Shown in pieces: positions 8,536 through 16,258 of a DNA stretch of 33,919 nt. The notes beneath the pieces are model-generated. The model made no database searches. It saw only the letters and a list, made by a program, of their open reading frames with translations, and was not told the DNA's origin. The stretch covers positions 1 to 33,919 of the forward strand of contig JAKIVX010000017.1 in assembly GCA_022750335.1 (NCBI GenBank). The letters are read 5' to 3'. The position numbers and the translations under genes are program-made. The stretch's first letter is position 1. Each line of letters begins with the position of its first letter. This DNA is from Thermoplasmata archaeon. Its GTDB lineage: Archaea; Thermoplasmatota; Thermoplasmata; Lutacidiplasmatales; UBA184.

Positions 8536-10293
8536 CTAGGCACCTCCCGTTGCGGTCGAGGCCACGGCGGCCGACATTTCGAGCTCGAGCGCGTCGAACT
8601 GGCTGGCGAGTTCGGCCTCGGGTATCCACTTCATGCGGGAAAGTTTGGTCCGGACCGGAAGCGCCTGGAGCTTGCCGACCTGGGCACCCTTCGCGATCGC
8701 TTCTTGCTCCCGACTGGAGAAAGTCAGGATCATGCGGAGCATCCGGTACTGCTTCTGAATCGAAGTGTATGTGTCGACGTCGTCGTAGGCGCTCTGCTGG
8801 AGGTAGTCCTCGCGGATCATCCGCGCGACGTCCAGAACGCCTTTCTCTCGTTCGGGCAGGGCATCGACTCCCACGAGTTGAACGATCTCCTGGAGCTCCG
8901 ACTCCTTCTGGAGCACCTCCAGCGCCTTCTGCCGGAGCTGGATGAAATCCTTGGCCAAGTTCGACCCGTACCACGGTTCGAGGTCGGAGATGTAGAGCGA
9001 GTAGCTCTGCAGCCAGTTGATGGAGGGGAAGTGGCGACGCTGGGCCAGCGCCGCATCGAGAGCCCAGAACACTCGCGTCACTCGGAGGGTGTTCTGGCTC
9101 ACCGGTTCCGACGTATCCCCGCCCGGGGGGGATACTGCGCCGACGACGGTGACCGAGCCCGTCCGACCGTCGGGGGAAAGCGTGACAACTCGGCCGGCGC
9201 GCTCGTAGAACTCGGCGACCCGTCGGCCAAGGTAAGCGGGGTAGCCTTCCTCGCCCGGCATCTCCTCGAGTCGACCCGAGATCTCCCGCATCGCTTCGGC
9301 CCAACGACTGGTCGAATCGGCCATGAGCGCGACATCATAGCCCATGTCCCGGTAATACTCAGCGATCGTGATTCCCGTGTACACGCTCGCCTCTCGCGCC
9401 GCAACCGGCATGTTCGAGGTGTTCGCGATGAGGACCGTCCGCTCCATTAACGGGCGTTTTGTCTTCGGATCCAGAAGTGTAGGGAAGGTGGCGAGCACCT
9501 CGGTCATCTCGTTTCCGCGCTCTCCACAACCGACATAAACGACCACATCCGAGTCGGCCCATTTCGCGAGTTGTTGCTGACAGACTGTCTTCCCGCTCCC
9601 GAAGGGCCCCGGGATGCACGCGGTCCCACCTTTCGCTACCGGGAAGAACGAGTCGATGACGCGCTGACCGGTGATGAGGGGAATGGTCGGCGGCAGTTTC
9701 TGTCGAACCGGCCGCGGGATCCGGACAACCCACTTCTGGGAAAGGAAGACGGGGGAGGTGCCCGCCCCAGTCTGGATCGAGCCGATCGGATCACGGATGG
9801 TGTACTTTCCGGCCTTCAGGTCCTTGAGCGTCCCCTGAACTCCGGGCGGGACCATAATCTTGTGCAGGATGAGGGGCGTCTCCTGTACGGTCCCGAGGAT
9901 CGTCCCTGGGGTGACGTCACTTCCGACCTTTGCGGTCGGGGTGAACTCCCAGATCGCCTTCTCGTCGAGCGGTGGTGCTACGAATCCACGGGTGATGAAA
10001 TCCCCGAGGCTCTTCTGGATGACGTCGAGCGGACGTTGGACGCCGTCGTAGATCGATTTCAGGAGACCGGGGCCGAGCTCGACCGAGAGGGCCTGTCCGG
10101 TGTTCTCGATGGGGTCGCCTGGCCGGATGCCGGTCGTGTCCTCGTAGACCTGGATGGTCGCGGCCCCGCCCACGAGCCGAATGACCTCGCCCACGAGCCC
10201 CAGCGAGCCGACACGGACGACGTCGAACATCTTCGCATCGTCGAGTCCGTCCGCGATGACGACCGGCCCCGACACCCGTCCGACGACTGCCAT
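8536..10293 (-). CDS. atpA: A-type ATP synthase catalytic subunit A
   Basis: A 585-residue catalytic ATPase subunit. Visible blocks are the N-terminal barrel ([13 protein letters not shown]), the A-type bulge domain (about 115-190), the P-loop GPFGSGKT at 229-236, the Glu-containing [13 protein letters not shown], and [30 protein letters not shown]. No intein interrupts the P-loop, unlike several archaeal A subunits. The ATG at 10293 gives the expected [10 protein letters not shown] start and follows AGGAAGG; subunit F ends 13 bases upstream. It is translated directly before subunit B, one base apart. Confidence 0.97.
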   Translation of the reverse strand: MAVVGRVSGPVVIADGLDDAKMFDVVRVGSLGLVGEVIRLVGGAATIQVYEDTTGIRPGDPIENTGQALSVELGPGLLKSIYDGVQRPLDVIQKSLGDFITRGFVAPPLDEKAIWEFTPTAKVGSDVTPGTILGTVQETPLILHKIMVPPGVQGTLKDLKAGKYTIRDPIGSIQTGAGTSPVFLSQKWVVRIPRPVRQKLPPTIPLITGQRVIDSFFPVAKGGTACIPGPFGSGKTVCQQQLAKWADSDVVVYVGCGERGNEMTEVLATFPTLLDPKTKRPLMERTVLIANTSNMPVAAREASVYTGITIAEYYRDMGYDVALMADSTSRWAEAMREISGRLEEMPGEEGYPAYLGRRVAEFYERAGRVVTLSPDGRTGSVTVVGAVSPPGGDTSEPVSQNTLRVTRVFWALDAALAQRRHFPSINWLQSYSLYISDLEPWYGSNLAKDFIQLRQKALEVLQKESELQEIVQLVGVDALPEREKGVLDVARMIREDYLQQSAYDDVDTYTSIQKQYRMLRMILTFSSREQEAIAKGAQVGKLQALPVRTKLSRMKWIPEAELASQFDALELEMSAAVASTATGGA

Positions 10294-10306
10294 GTGAAAT
10301 CCTTCC

Positions 10307-10645
10307 TCAGTTGGGAACTGCGAGGGTGACACCGAGAACTCGCTTGGCGAGGTCATTGATGCTCTCGACCTCGAATTCCCCGCCGGGGGTCGGAACGAAC
10401 ACGACCAGCGGACGGAGGGACGCATCCGCGTGCGCCCGGGCCTGGTCCGAGAGCCGCGGGCGGATCGACTGACTGGCGATCACGAGATTGAACTCCCCCG
10501 ACGACATCACGTGCTCGAACTCAGCAACGGAGTTCTCCGGGGTGACCTCCCGGACATCCGGGAGACCGATCAGACGGAAGCCGATGGCGAGCTCGCGCTC
10601 CCCGAGTACGACCGTGCGACGGGCGGCGTCGGTCCTCTCGGCCAT
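10307..10645 (-). CDS. atpF: A-type ATP synthase subunit F
   Basis: A 112-residue central-stalk subunit of Rossmann-like fold. Family features are [16 protein letters not shown] (the conserved 'ti-GFrLaGi--v' strand) and [14 protein letters not shown] (the 'ialIlite-ia--i' strand), then [11 protein letters not shown]. The ATG follows GGAGGACGAC. It is the first gene of the minus-strand ATPase transcript, with a TATA box (TTAAATAC on the coding strand) only 27 bases before the ATG, so the leader is very short. The order F-A-B-D matches other archaea. Confidence 0.9.
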   Translation of the reverse strand: MAERTDAARRTVVLGERELAIGFRLIGLPDVREVTPENSVAEFEHVMSSGEFNLVIASQSIRPRLSDQARAHADASLRPLVVFVPTPGGEFEVESINDLAKRVLGVTLAVPN

Positions 10646-10668
10646 GTCGTCCTCCGCGGGGTCCCAGT

Positions 10669-10676
10669 GTATTTAA
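10669..10676 (-). promoter_or_regulatory. TATA box of the atpF-A-B-D-x-H-I operon
   Basis: TTAAATAC on the minus strand, centred 27 bases upstream of the atpF ATG. This predicts a start site at or next to the start codon, although GGAGG is also present in between. Confidence 0.65.
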
Positions 10677-10784
10677 GGCCTGCCGGGCGGGGTGTTTCGA
10701 CGGCCCGGGACCGGCGGAGAAACGGGGCCCCGACGCGCGAATCCCGGACTCCGGAGCCGGCTCGGGCGCCCGTTCCGACGGGGC

Positions 10785-11063
10785 TCATTCGTAGACAGAG
10801 AAGTGCACGTGGTTCTCGTCGTCCGTGATGAGGATGCACTCCCCTTCGCAGGAGAAGAGGCAGGCTTCGCAGACGATGCACTCCGGTCCGTTCACTGCGA
10901 GCGACTTCTCCCCCCGGAACTGGAACTTCGCGCCAACGGTCGCGTCGTCGATCACATCCGGGACCAAATCGCGGACGACCAGGTCGAAGACGTTCACGGG
11001 GCACACGTCCTTGCAGTGCGAACAGCCCGTGCACTTGGCAAGGTCGATGTCGACCTGGACCAT
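10785..11063 (-). CDS. Two-cluster [4Fe-4S] ferredoxin
   Basis: A 92-residue soluble electron carrier with two complete cluster motifs: CTGCSHCKDVCP near residues 11-22 and CIVCEACLFSCEGE near 62-75. The linker of about 40 residues between the two motifs is longer than in the classical 2[4Fe-4S] ferredoxins and contains RDLVPDVIDDATVGAKF. The second motif runs into Glu-Gly-Glu-Cys rather than Pro. It is monocistronic with its own TATA box 28 bases upstream of the ATG. The electron partners cannot be told; the neighbouring ATP synthase does not need it. Confidence 0.9.
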   Translation of the reverse strand: MVQVDIDLAKCTGCSHCKDVCPVNVFDLVVRDLVPDVIDDATVGAKFQFRGEKSLAVNGPECIVCEACLFSCEGECILITDDENHVHFSVYE

Positions 11064-11086
11064 CGGGGAAAGGTCGGTCGCGGTCG

Positions 11087-11095
11087 CCTATTAGG
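11087..11095 (-). promoter_or_regulatory. TATA box of the ferredoxin gene
   Basis: CCTAATAGG on the minus strand, centred 28 bases before the ferredoxin ATG, which fits a leaderless transcript. Confidence 0.55.
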
Positions 11096-11167
11096 ATTGT
11101 GCCGAGGGTGAACCGGTCCGGTCTCCGACCTTCATCCGAGACAGCGAACCCGGGCTCCGGCGCTCGG

Positions 11168-11701
11168 CTAGGCTGCGATGGGGGTCATCCCCCACGTGCG
11201 CACTCGCGTCCACGCGAAAACCCCGACGAGGGCCGTCACAACGAGCGCGGCGATCAACGCGTCGTAGAGCCAGGGGATGTAGCCGGTGGCGGCCGGAGAC
11301 GCGGTATCGAAGAGGTACATCACGAACTGGTTCATGTTGGGGAAACCGACCTGGCTCCACGTGAACACGATGGCGAGGTTGGCGAGAAGGGCGAGGATCA
11401 CCCAGACGAGACCGCCGAGCACGATGGCTTTCACCCGGCGCGGCCGCTGGGCCCACATGCTCGGCGCCAGCGCGTTCCCGATCACCGAGAACGCGACCAA
11501 CAGCGTCAAGATTCCCTCGGCCAGCAATCCATACCAGTGGGCGAAGTACGGTTTGGACGACCCAAAGTCGGTCTGGAGATTCTTGTCGGTCGCGAGCATC
11601 ACGACGATGAGGAGGAAGTCGACCAGGATCAGTAGACCGAAGATCACGATCCAGCTCCGGCCCGAGCGTACTCCCGTCGCGGAGGTCATGGAGTCCGACA
11701 T
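11168..11701 (-). CDS. Four-helix membrane protein of unknown function
   Basis: A 177-residue protein that I do not recognise. After a short Ser/Thr-rich N-terminus there are four hydrophobic helices at about 17-38, 56-78, 89-112 and 143-165. A basic loop (WAQRPRRVK) between helices 2 and 3 suggests that loop is cytoplasmic. The outer loop after helix 3 has WSQVGFPNMNQFVMYLFD. The start could be ATG 11701 or ATG 11689; neither has a convincing Shine-Dalgarno sequence. A possible leaderless 24-codon ORF ends 5 bases upstream (11707-11781). Confidence 0.75.
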   Translation of the reverse strand: MSDSMTSATGVRSGRSWIVIFGLLILVDFLLIVVMLATDKNLQTDFGSSKPYFAHWYGLLAEGILTLLVAFSVIGNALAPSMWAQRPRRVKAIVLGGLVWVILALLANLAIVFTWSQVGFPNMNQFVMYLFDTASPAATGYIPWLYDALIAALVVTALVGVFAWTRVRTWGMTPIAA

Positions 11702-11706
11702 GGTTT

Positions 11707-11781
11707 CTAGCGCGGCCCGCCCGCCGAACGATAGAGGGATACAGGGCCTGGGGCGTCCGTAGGTAACCCTCGGGGCAGCAT
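11707..11781 (-). other. Possible leaderless 24-codon leader ORF
   Basis: An ATG at 11781 lies exactly 27 bases from the centre of CCTAATAGC (minus strand, 11804-11812), the same TATA type and spacing as the ferredoxin promoter. The ORF (MLPRGLPTDAPGPVSLYRSA...) stops 5 bases before the ATG of the membrane protein. It may be a leader peptide for that gene or only a coincidental ATG in the mRNA leader. Confidence 0.3.
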
Positions 11782-11892
11782 GCGACCGTCGCAGAGACGC
11801 CCGCGCTATTAGGCCCTAGACCCGTCGCGTTGGGGTCCGTCCCGGGGCGCTTTCCGCCACGGGCCACGCTCTGGAACGCCCCCTCGGCAACC

Positions 11893-11900
11893 GTTAAAAG
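11893..11900 (+). promoter_or_regulatory. TATA box of LSm-eL37
   Basis: GTTAAAAG is centred about 31 bases before the LSm ATG, in an otherwise GC-rich region. Confidence 0.5.
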
Positions 11901-11927
11901 GGAGGCCCGGCCTCGCCGGCCTCCCCC

Positions 11928-12140
11928 ATGCGGCCCCTCGATGTCCTGCAGCAAAGCCTCCACAAGCGTGTTCTGGTGGAGATGAAGGGCGGACGCTCGT
12001 ACCGAGGGGTCCTCGACGCCTACGACCAGCATCTCAACTTGCTGCTCTCCGCGGCCGAAGAGGTCGTGAAGGACGAGGTCACTCCCCGGAGCGGCGTCAC
12101 GCTGGTCCGGGGCGACTCGATCGTCTACATCTCTCCGTAA
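11928..12140 (+). CDS. LSm/Sm-like archaeal protein (SmAP)
   Basis: A 70-residue Sm-fold protein that forms a ring binding U-rich RNA. Sm1 motif: KRVLVEMKGGRSYRGVLDAYDQHLNLLL, residues about 13-40, with the conserved Gly and the D-HxNLLL ending. Sm2 motif: LVRGDSIVYISP at the C-terminus, the usual 'iRG--Iv-I'. The length is typical of minimal SmAPs. It is followed 13 bases later by eL37, an arrangement common in euryarchaea, so the pair is one transcription unit devoted to RNA and ribosome function. Confidence 0.95.
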   Translation: MRPLDVLQQSLHKRVLVEMKGGRSYRGVLDAYDQHLNLLLSAAEEVVKDEVTPRSGVTLVRGDSIVYISP

Positions 12141-12153
12141 GAAGGTTCGAACC

Positions 12154-12315
12154 ATGGGAAAAGGAACACCGTCCCGCCGCGGAGGCAAGATCGTCCACGT
12201 CATCTGCCGACGCTGTGGCCGCCACTCCTTCCACCGCCAAAAGGCGGTCTGCGCGTCCTGCGGTTTCGGAGCGAGTCCCCGCCGGCGCGGCTTCGACTGG
12301 GCGAAGCTCAAGTAG
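12154..12315 (+). CDS. rpl37e: Large-subunit ribosomal protein eL37
   Basis: A 53-residue ribosomal protein, easily missed because of its size. It starts MGKGTPSRRGGK and has one zinc ribbon formed by CRRCGRHSFH and CASCGFG (Cys18, 21, 33, 36), ending in the basic RRRGFDWAK. These are the conserved eL37 features. It sits directly after LSm. Its last 8 bases overlap the end of the convergent AAG glycosylase gene. Confidence 0.95.
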   Translation: MGKGTPSRRGGKIVHVICRRCGRHSFHRQKAVCASCGFGASPRRRGFDWAKLK

Positions 12316-12907
12316 CGCGGCCCGCGGGCCGGGGTCGGGAGACCCACGGGTTCCCGGCGAGGCTGAACCGGAGCCGACGTTCCACGCCGCGCGAGATTCC
12401 GATCCGGGGCGTGGACCGGACGCGGAGCTTCGGATCCCGGGGATTGCCCACCGTCACCCACGCACGAGAACTCTGGATCGTATCGATCCCGTCGTCCGCG
12501 AGCGTGATCCCGAGGTACCGGCAGAGTCGACCGGGCCCCGACGGATTTCCGTCCGGCGGGTCGAGGGGAGCGCCCGCGCGGAAGAGGACCGCTTCGCCGG
12601 GGCGCGTGACGAGGTTCGCGCAGACGACCTGGTGGATGCGGAACACGTAGAGGGTTCCCGGAGGGAGGAACATCGAGCGATTGCGCGCCGTCGGCCCGCG
12701 GAAGGCGTGGCTGGCCGGATCGCGGGTGAGATACGCCTCCACCTCGACGAGCTGGACGGAGCGGGTCGCGTCCGGTCCCCGGACCTCGAACGTCCTACCC
12801 AGCAGGTCCCGCGCGACCTCGACCGTGGGCCGGGAATAGAACGACCGGCGGACGGGCCGCGCCGGATCAGGAGAGGAGTTCCCCACGGTCCACGAGCGGC
12901 GCACCAT
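12308..12907 (-). CDS. 3-methyladenine DNA glycosylase (AAG/MPG family)
   Basis: A 199-residue base-excision repair glycosylase that removes alkylated purines. Motifs: FYSRPTVEVARDLLGRTF at the start of the domain, the catalytic region LVEVEAYLTRDPASHAF with the active-site Glu in VEVEAY, and RNRSMFLPPGTLYVFRIHQVVCANLV, matching the family's RN--MF-pPG-lYVY-iyg-h---N. The domain runs to the C-terminus (GNPWVS). The start is uncertain: ATG 12907 or GTG 12886; both overlap the end of the M29-like gene and neither has a clear ribosome site, so it is probably read from the same mRNA. Its 3' end overlaps eL37 on the other strand by 8 bases. Confidence 0.9.
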   Translation of the reverse strand: MVRRSWTVGNSSPDPARPVRRSFYSRPTVEVARDLLGRTFEVRGPDATRSVQLVEVEAYLTRDPASHAFRGPTARNRSMFLPPGTLYVFRIHQVVCANLVTRPGEAVLFRAGAPLDPPDGNPSGPGRLCRYLGITLADDGIDTIQSSRAWVTVGNPRDPKLRVRSTPRIGISRGVERRLRFSLAGNPWVSRPRPAGRAT

Positions 12908-13979
12908 CCACCGCGACGGTCGCCTCCCCGATCGTCAGCCAGGAGAGGTAGCGGCAGGAGTTGGAACCGTCGTAGGCCGCGTTCCCTCCGATGGCCAGCG
13001 TGACCGTCCCGGCCGAGGCGTCTTCGGCCTGGGGCACTCCCGAGGGAAGGGCGGGATTGAGACCCACGGCGAAGAGACCGAGGATCTCGCGACCTTTGGG
13101 CGCCGTCGAGAACTCGATCTCGAACGCCTCCGAACCGCTCGTGTACCAGTATTCGGTGAGGCGGCCGCGCTCGAGGTCCCATTGGCCGCCGTCCGCCCGT
13201 CCTTGGGCGAGGAAGCTCGGTCGATCGGCGATCGCCGTCCCCTGGGCGGAGGTCTCGTCGACCGCGACCACGACCGTGCCGCCGGGGACGGTCGTGACGC
13301 TGGGGCGATGGAGCCGGTGCTCGCGACCGATGCGACCATCGTCGATCCACGGGGCGCGGTGGCGAAGCCGGAGCCGAACGTCGGTCCCGTTGGGGGCCGT
13401 GAGCCGGAGCTCGCGGCCCTTCGCGAGGATCCGGGCCGCCTTGGCTCCGGCCGCCCGCGTCGCGCGCGGGTCGGAGTCTACGATCGCTCGGATCATCTGA
13501 CTCCGCCAGAGCGCTCCCGGGATGTTCCACCGTTCGGCCTGGGCGTCCGAGGCGTACCCCAACAAGCACCGCACGCCCCGGACGTCGGCCTTCCGGCAGA
13601 GGGCCAGCCACGCATCATCCGAACCGTGGAACGGCGACCCGCGCGCGGGCGGCAGGGCGCGGAGCCGAGGTTGGTCGGCGGGCCCCGGGAAATAGATGAG
13701 GGCATCCGCCTCTTGAAGGGCCGCCCGGACGGAAGGAGAGATCCCGGACCACGCCCGCGTCGCGGGCGCGATCTCGACGCTGCGCCAGAACGTGCTCTCG
13801 TCCTCGAGCAGGAGGGTCGCTCGCGCTCCGAGCCGGCGCGCCTCGGCGACGCACGCGGTGGCCCACGCCAGCGTGTGGGTCCACGAAGCGACGACGAGCT
13901 CTTCGCCGCGCCGGAGCGCGACGGCCCGTTCGACGAGCGCCTTTCCCACCGCCGCGGGACTCGCGGCCTCTGACGGCAT
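12867..13979 (-). CDS. M29 aminopeptidase-like protein, apparently without metal ligands
   Basis: A 370-residue protein whose layout resembles leucyl aminopeptidase T/AmpS (COG2309, peptidase M29): an N-terminal domain with ALVERAVALRRGEELVVASW, a central domain with LTAPNGTDVRLRLRHRAP and VTTVPGGTVVVAVDET, and a C-terminal part with GLNPALPSG and VTLAIGGNAAYDGSN. In M29 enzymes the metal is held by Glu in the PGGE block and His/Asp in the later HIAxG and HxD blocks; here these read PGGT, TLAIGG and LSW, so catalysis as a metallopeptidase looks unlikely. ATG 13979 is chosen because a TATA box (GATAAATC) lies 27 bases upstream, fitting a leaderless start. The assignment to M29 is by eye and moderate. 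Confidence 0.6.
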   Translation of the reverse strand: MPSEAASPAAVGKALVERAVALRRGEELVVASWTHTLAWATACVAEARRLGARATLLLEDESTFWRSVEIAPATRAWSGISPSVRAALQEADALIYFPGPADQPRLRALPPARGSPFHGSDDAWLALCRKADVRGVRCLLGYASDAQAERWNIPGALWRSQMIRAIVDSDPRATRAAGAKAARILAKGRELRLTAPNGTDVRLRLRHRAPWIDDGRIGREHRLHRPSVTTVPGGTVVVAVDETSAQGTAIADRPSFLAQGRADGGQWDLERGRLTEYWYTSGSEAFEIEFSTAPKGREILGLFAVGLNPALPSGVPQAEDASAGTVTLAIGGNAAYDGSNSCRYLSWLTIGEATVAVDGAPLVDRGELLS

Positions 13980-14002
13980 GCCGATAGGCCAATCGAACCG
14001 CC

Positions 14003-14010
14003 GATTTATC
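14003..14010 (-). promoter_or_regulatory. TATA box of the M29-like gene
   Basis: GATAAATC on the minus strand, centred 27 bases before ATG 13979. It lies just inside the gap left by the end of the upstream glycosyltransferase-like gene at 14029. Confidence 0.6.
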
Positions 14011-14028
14011 GTGCGGGGGCCGGGACGG

Positions 14029-15291
14029 TTACGGGGGAAGGCCGGAACGCACGCGGGCCACGAGTTCCGTTGCTCGGGCCCCCTGACGGCCGAGCGCCCG
14101 AGCGACGGCCACCAGCAGCGCTCCCGCGTCGTCGAACGGCGGCGCGAACGTGGTCGTGTTCCAGCCCGACGGAAAATCGGACCAGCCATCCGCCCTCGTG
14201 GCCGCTCGTGCCACCACCTCCCTCACTCTCTGACCGCGCGCAAAGTCGGCAAGATCCCTCCGAAGAGGCCGTCCCATCCCGCCGCGACGGGCGAGGTCGA
14301 GCAGGGCCGCGAGCTTTTCCGGACGGTGGCGCCGAGTTCGCCCCCCGAGACCGAGGATGCCGTTGAAGTAGAGGAAGGGGCCGCCGAGCTCCATCGCCTC
14401 GAGGAGCGTGCGGCTCCCCGTGACGATCCGTAGGTCCGCGCGGGAGAATCGCCTCGCCCACACGCGGGCCTCCACCGGCCGCGCGATGAGAGTGGCCCGG
14501 TCCCCGGGGAGTGGAAGCGCCCAGGGGCGCGGCGCCAGGACCCAGAGGTACGGGACTGGCCGGACCGACTCCAATGCCTCGAGGACCGCGGGGGCGAGCC
14601 GCTCCGCGCTGGCAGGACTCGCATACCAGACCCATTCGGGACGGTCGCCGCGGGCCGGCGACCCGGGGCGCCGTCGATAGCGATCCGGCCAAAGCGGCCC
14701 AGTCTGGACCGCCTCCGGAAACTCCCGGGCGAACCCTCGGTCCCGCCGGAACGTGGCGAAGAGGTGGAGCACGTTCGGCCGGTCGAAGGCCCGGAACCTG
14801 CGGAAGGCGGTCCGGAACGTGGTGACCTCGCCGGCGTCCTGCGCTCGGCGGAGCCGGAGGCGCGACTCGCGCGCGGCCACACCGCCCTCGCGCAGCCGTT
14901 CCCGATTCTCCCGCACGTTCGTGAGCGTGCGGGCGAATTCCTCGAGGCTCGCGTGGACGAGGTGGTCGCCCCCGTACGCCGCCTCGAGCTCGGTCGCTTC
15001 CACTTCCCAGGGTCCGCCCCGTCCATAGGCCCCGGCGCGCGACGGCGCGGCGCTGATCCCCCAAGCCGGGGTCACGGTCAACGCCGCCGGCGCTCGCCGC
15101 TCGATCCGGTCGGTACGTTCGATGGGAGGCCAGTCCCACGGCCCCTCCACGGATCTCGGGAGTGGCCGACCTCGGGAACGGTAGAGTCGCAGCCGGAACC
15201 CGGCGCGCACGAGCCGCCGCCCGGCCGCGAGCGTCTCCTCGATGTCGCCGAGTCCACCGCCGACGACCGCCGGCATAAGGTAGATGTCCAC
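14029..15291 (-). CDS. Glycosyltransferase-like (GT-B fold) protein
   Basis: A 420-residue protein. The start MDIYLMPAVVGGGLGDIEETLAAGRRLVRAGFRLRLYRS looks like the N-terminal Rossmann half of GT-B enzymes (glycine-rich loop, then 'G--v--y'). The C-terminal part has WVWYASPASAERLAPAVLEAL followed by RADLRIVTGSRTLLEAMELGGPFLYFN, which resembles the donor-binding 'D-vvt-sG--tl-Ea---g-P-l' region of MurG/GT28-like enzymes. Between them lies an Arg-rich region of about 130 residues. The family is not certain, and acceptor and donor are unknown. GTG 15291 starts 22 bases after the GNAT gene; no clear Shine-Dalgarno sequence. Confidence 0.55.
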   Translation of the reverse strand: MDIYLMPAVVGGGLGDIEETLAAGRRLVRAGFRLRLYRSRGRPLPRSVEGPWDWPPIERTDRIERRAPAALTVTPAWGISAAPSRAGAYGRGGPWEVEATELEAAYGGDHLVHASLEEFARTLTNVRENRERLREGGVAARESRLRLRRAQDAGEVTTFRTAFRRFRAFDRPNVLHLFATFRRDRGFAREFPEAVQTGPLWPDRYRRRPGSPARGDRPEWVWYASPASAERLAPAVLEALESVRPVPYLWVLAPRPWALPLPGDRATLIARPVEARVWARRFSRADLRIVTGSRTLLEAMELGGPFLYFNGILGLGGRTRRHRPEKLAALLDLARRGGMGRPLRRDLADFARGQRVREVVARAATRADGWSDFPSGWNTTTFAPPFDDAGALLVAVARALGRQGARATELVARVRSGLPP

Positions 15292-15313
15292 GTCCGCCGC
15301 GCCGCGGCGGGTC

Positions 15314-16258
15314 CTAGGCGACGGGGCGGTAGAGCGTCCAGAGCGAGAGCGCGCCGTGGAACCCCTCCTTGTCGAGGGCCGCCCGTCCGGTCACGTTCGA
15401 GACCGGGACCTCCGTCGCGATCCGGAGGGCCTTGCGAGCGGCGCACCAGGCGCCGGCGGCGCGGACCATCTCCGCGACCAGCGCCGGGTCGGCCGTGGCG
15501 GCCACGATCGGGTCGCTGACGTGGGCCGCGTCCGTGTCCTGAGGGCGGATGGCGAGGATCGCGGCCTCCGCACCGTTCCCCCGGTCGACGACCCACGTCG
15601 CCCGCTCGGCCGGGAAGATCCGTTGTTCGATCCCGCCACCGCCGAGGCCCGTGGTCTTCCGGGGCAACACGCGGGCCACCTCGGCCGGCATCTGGCCCCG
15701 GACGATCGCGAGCAGCGCCGGCTCATCGGACTTCGCGTACGCCCGGATCCCCGGCGGAAGGGAGGAGCGTTCGGGGCCAAAGTCCGTGGGTCGGTCGTGC
15801 ACGACGAACGCTGTCTCCCGCAGAGGGACGTACCCCAGTTTCCCTTCGTAGAGGGCACGAGCCGGCGCATTGTCCGTGAGTACGTCGAGGACGAGGTACT
15901 GCCGCCCGAGCCCCCGCGCGACCTCGCGGGAGCGCTCGAGAAGGGAGCGGGCGTACCCGCGGCGGCGGGTCGCGGGGTCGGTCGCGACCATGCTGATGAA
16001 AACGGAGGGCCCCGGGAAGGTGAGGAGCGTGGTCGCGACCGCCGCGCCGTCCTGGTCCACGACGAGCAGGCGAAAGACCGGTCGACGGAACAGGCGCAGG
16101 AGCCCGATGAGGAGCCGGCTGTCCCAGCGGTAGACCCGGCGGACGACCTTGAAGAACCGATCCGGGTGCGACCCCAGGATCGATTCTTCGGCCGGGAATT
16201 CGGTCGTGAGGAAGCGAACGAGCGTCGGAGTATCGGACGGACGGAAGTCACGGATCAT
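15314..16258 (-). CDS. Tandem GNAT-family N-acetyltransferase
   Basis: A 314-residue protein. Residues 1-170 form a GNAT domain: FRPSDTPTLVRFL start, then VFISMVATDPATRRRGYARSLLERS, with the acetyl-CoA loop RRRGYA, and LDVLTDNAPARALYEGKLGYVPLRE, the usual C-terminal GNAT block. Residues about 180-314 look like a second, more degenerate GNAT domain (PGIRAYAKSDEPALLAIV start; GRAALDKEGFHGALSLWTLYRP end) without an obvious RxxGxG loop. The substrate is unknown. ATG 16258 overlaps the TGA of the HEAT-repeat gene (ATGA), so translation is coupled. Confidence 0.85.
   Translation of the reverse strand: MIRDFRPSDTPTLVRFLTTEFPAEESILGSHPDRFFKVVRRVYRWDSRLLIGLLRLFRRPVFRLLVVDQDGAAVATTLLTFPGPSVFISMVATDPATRRRGYARSLLERSREVARGLGRQYLVLDVLTDNAPARALYEGKLGYVPLRETAFVVHDRPTDFGPERSSLPPGIRAYAKSDEPALLAIVRGQMPAEVARVLPRKTTGLGGGGIEQRIFPAERATWVVDRGNGAEAAILAIRPQDTDAAHVSDPIVAATADPALVAEMVRAAGAWCAARKALRIATEVPVSNVTGRAALDKEGFHGALSLWTLYRPVA

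Noticed and set aside
8536-10293. Possible intein in subunit A
   Set aside because: The P-loop GPFGSGKT is continuous and total length is normal for an intein-free protein.
10677-10784. Small RNA or hairpin between the ferredoxin gene and the atpF promoter
   Set aside because: Only short GC-rich complementarities expected by chance at this base composition; no promoter of its own.
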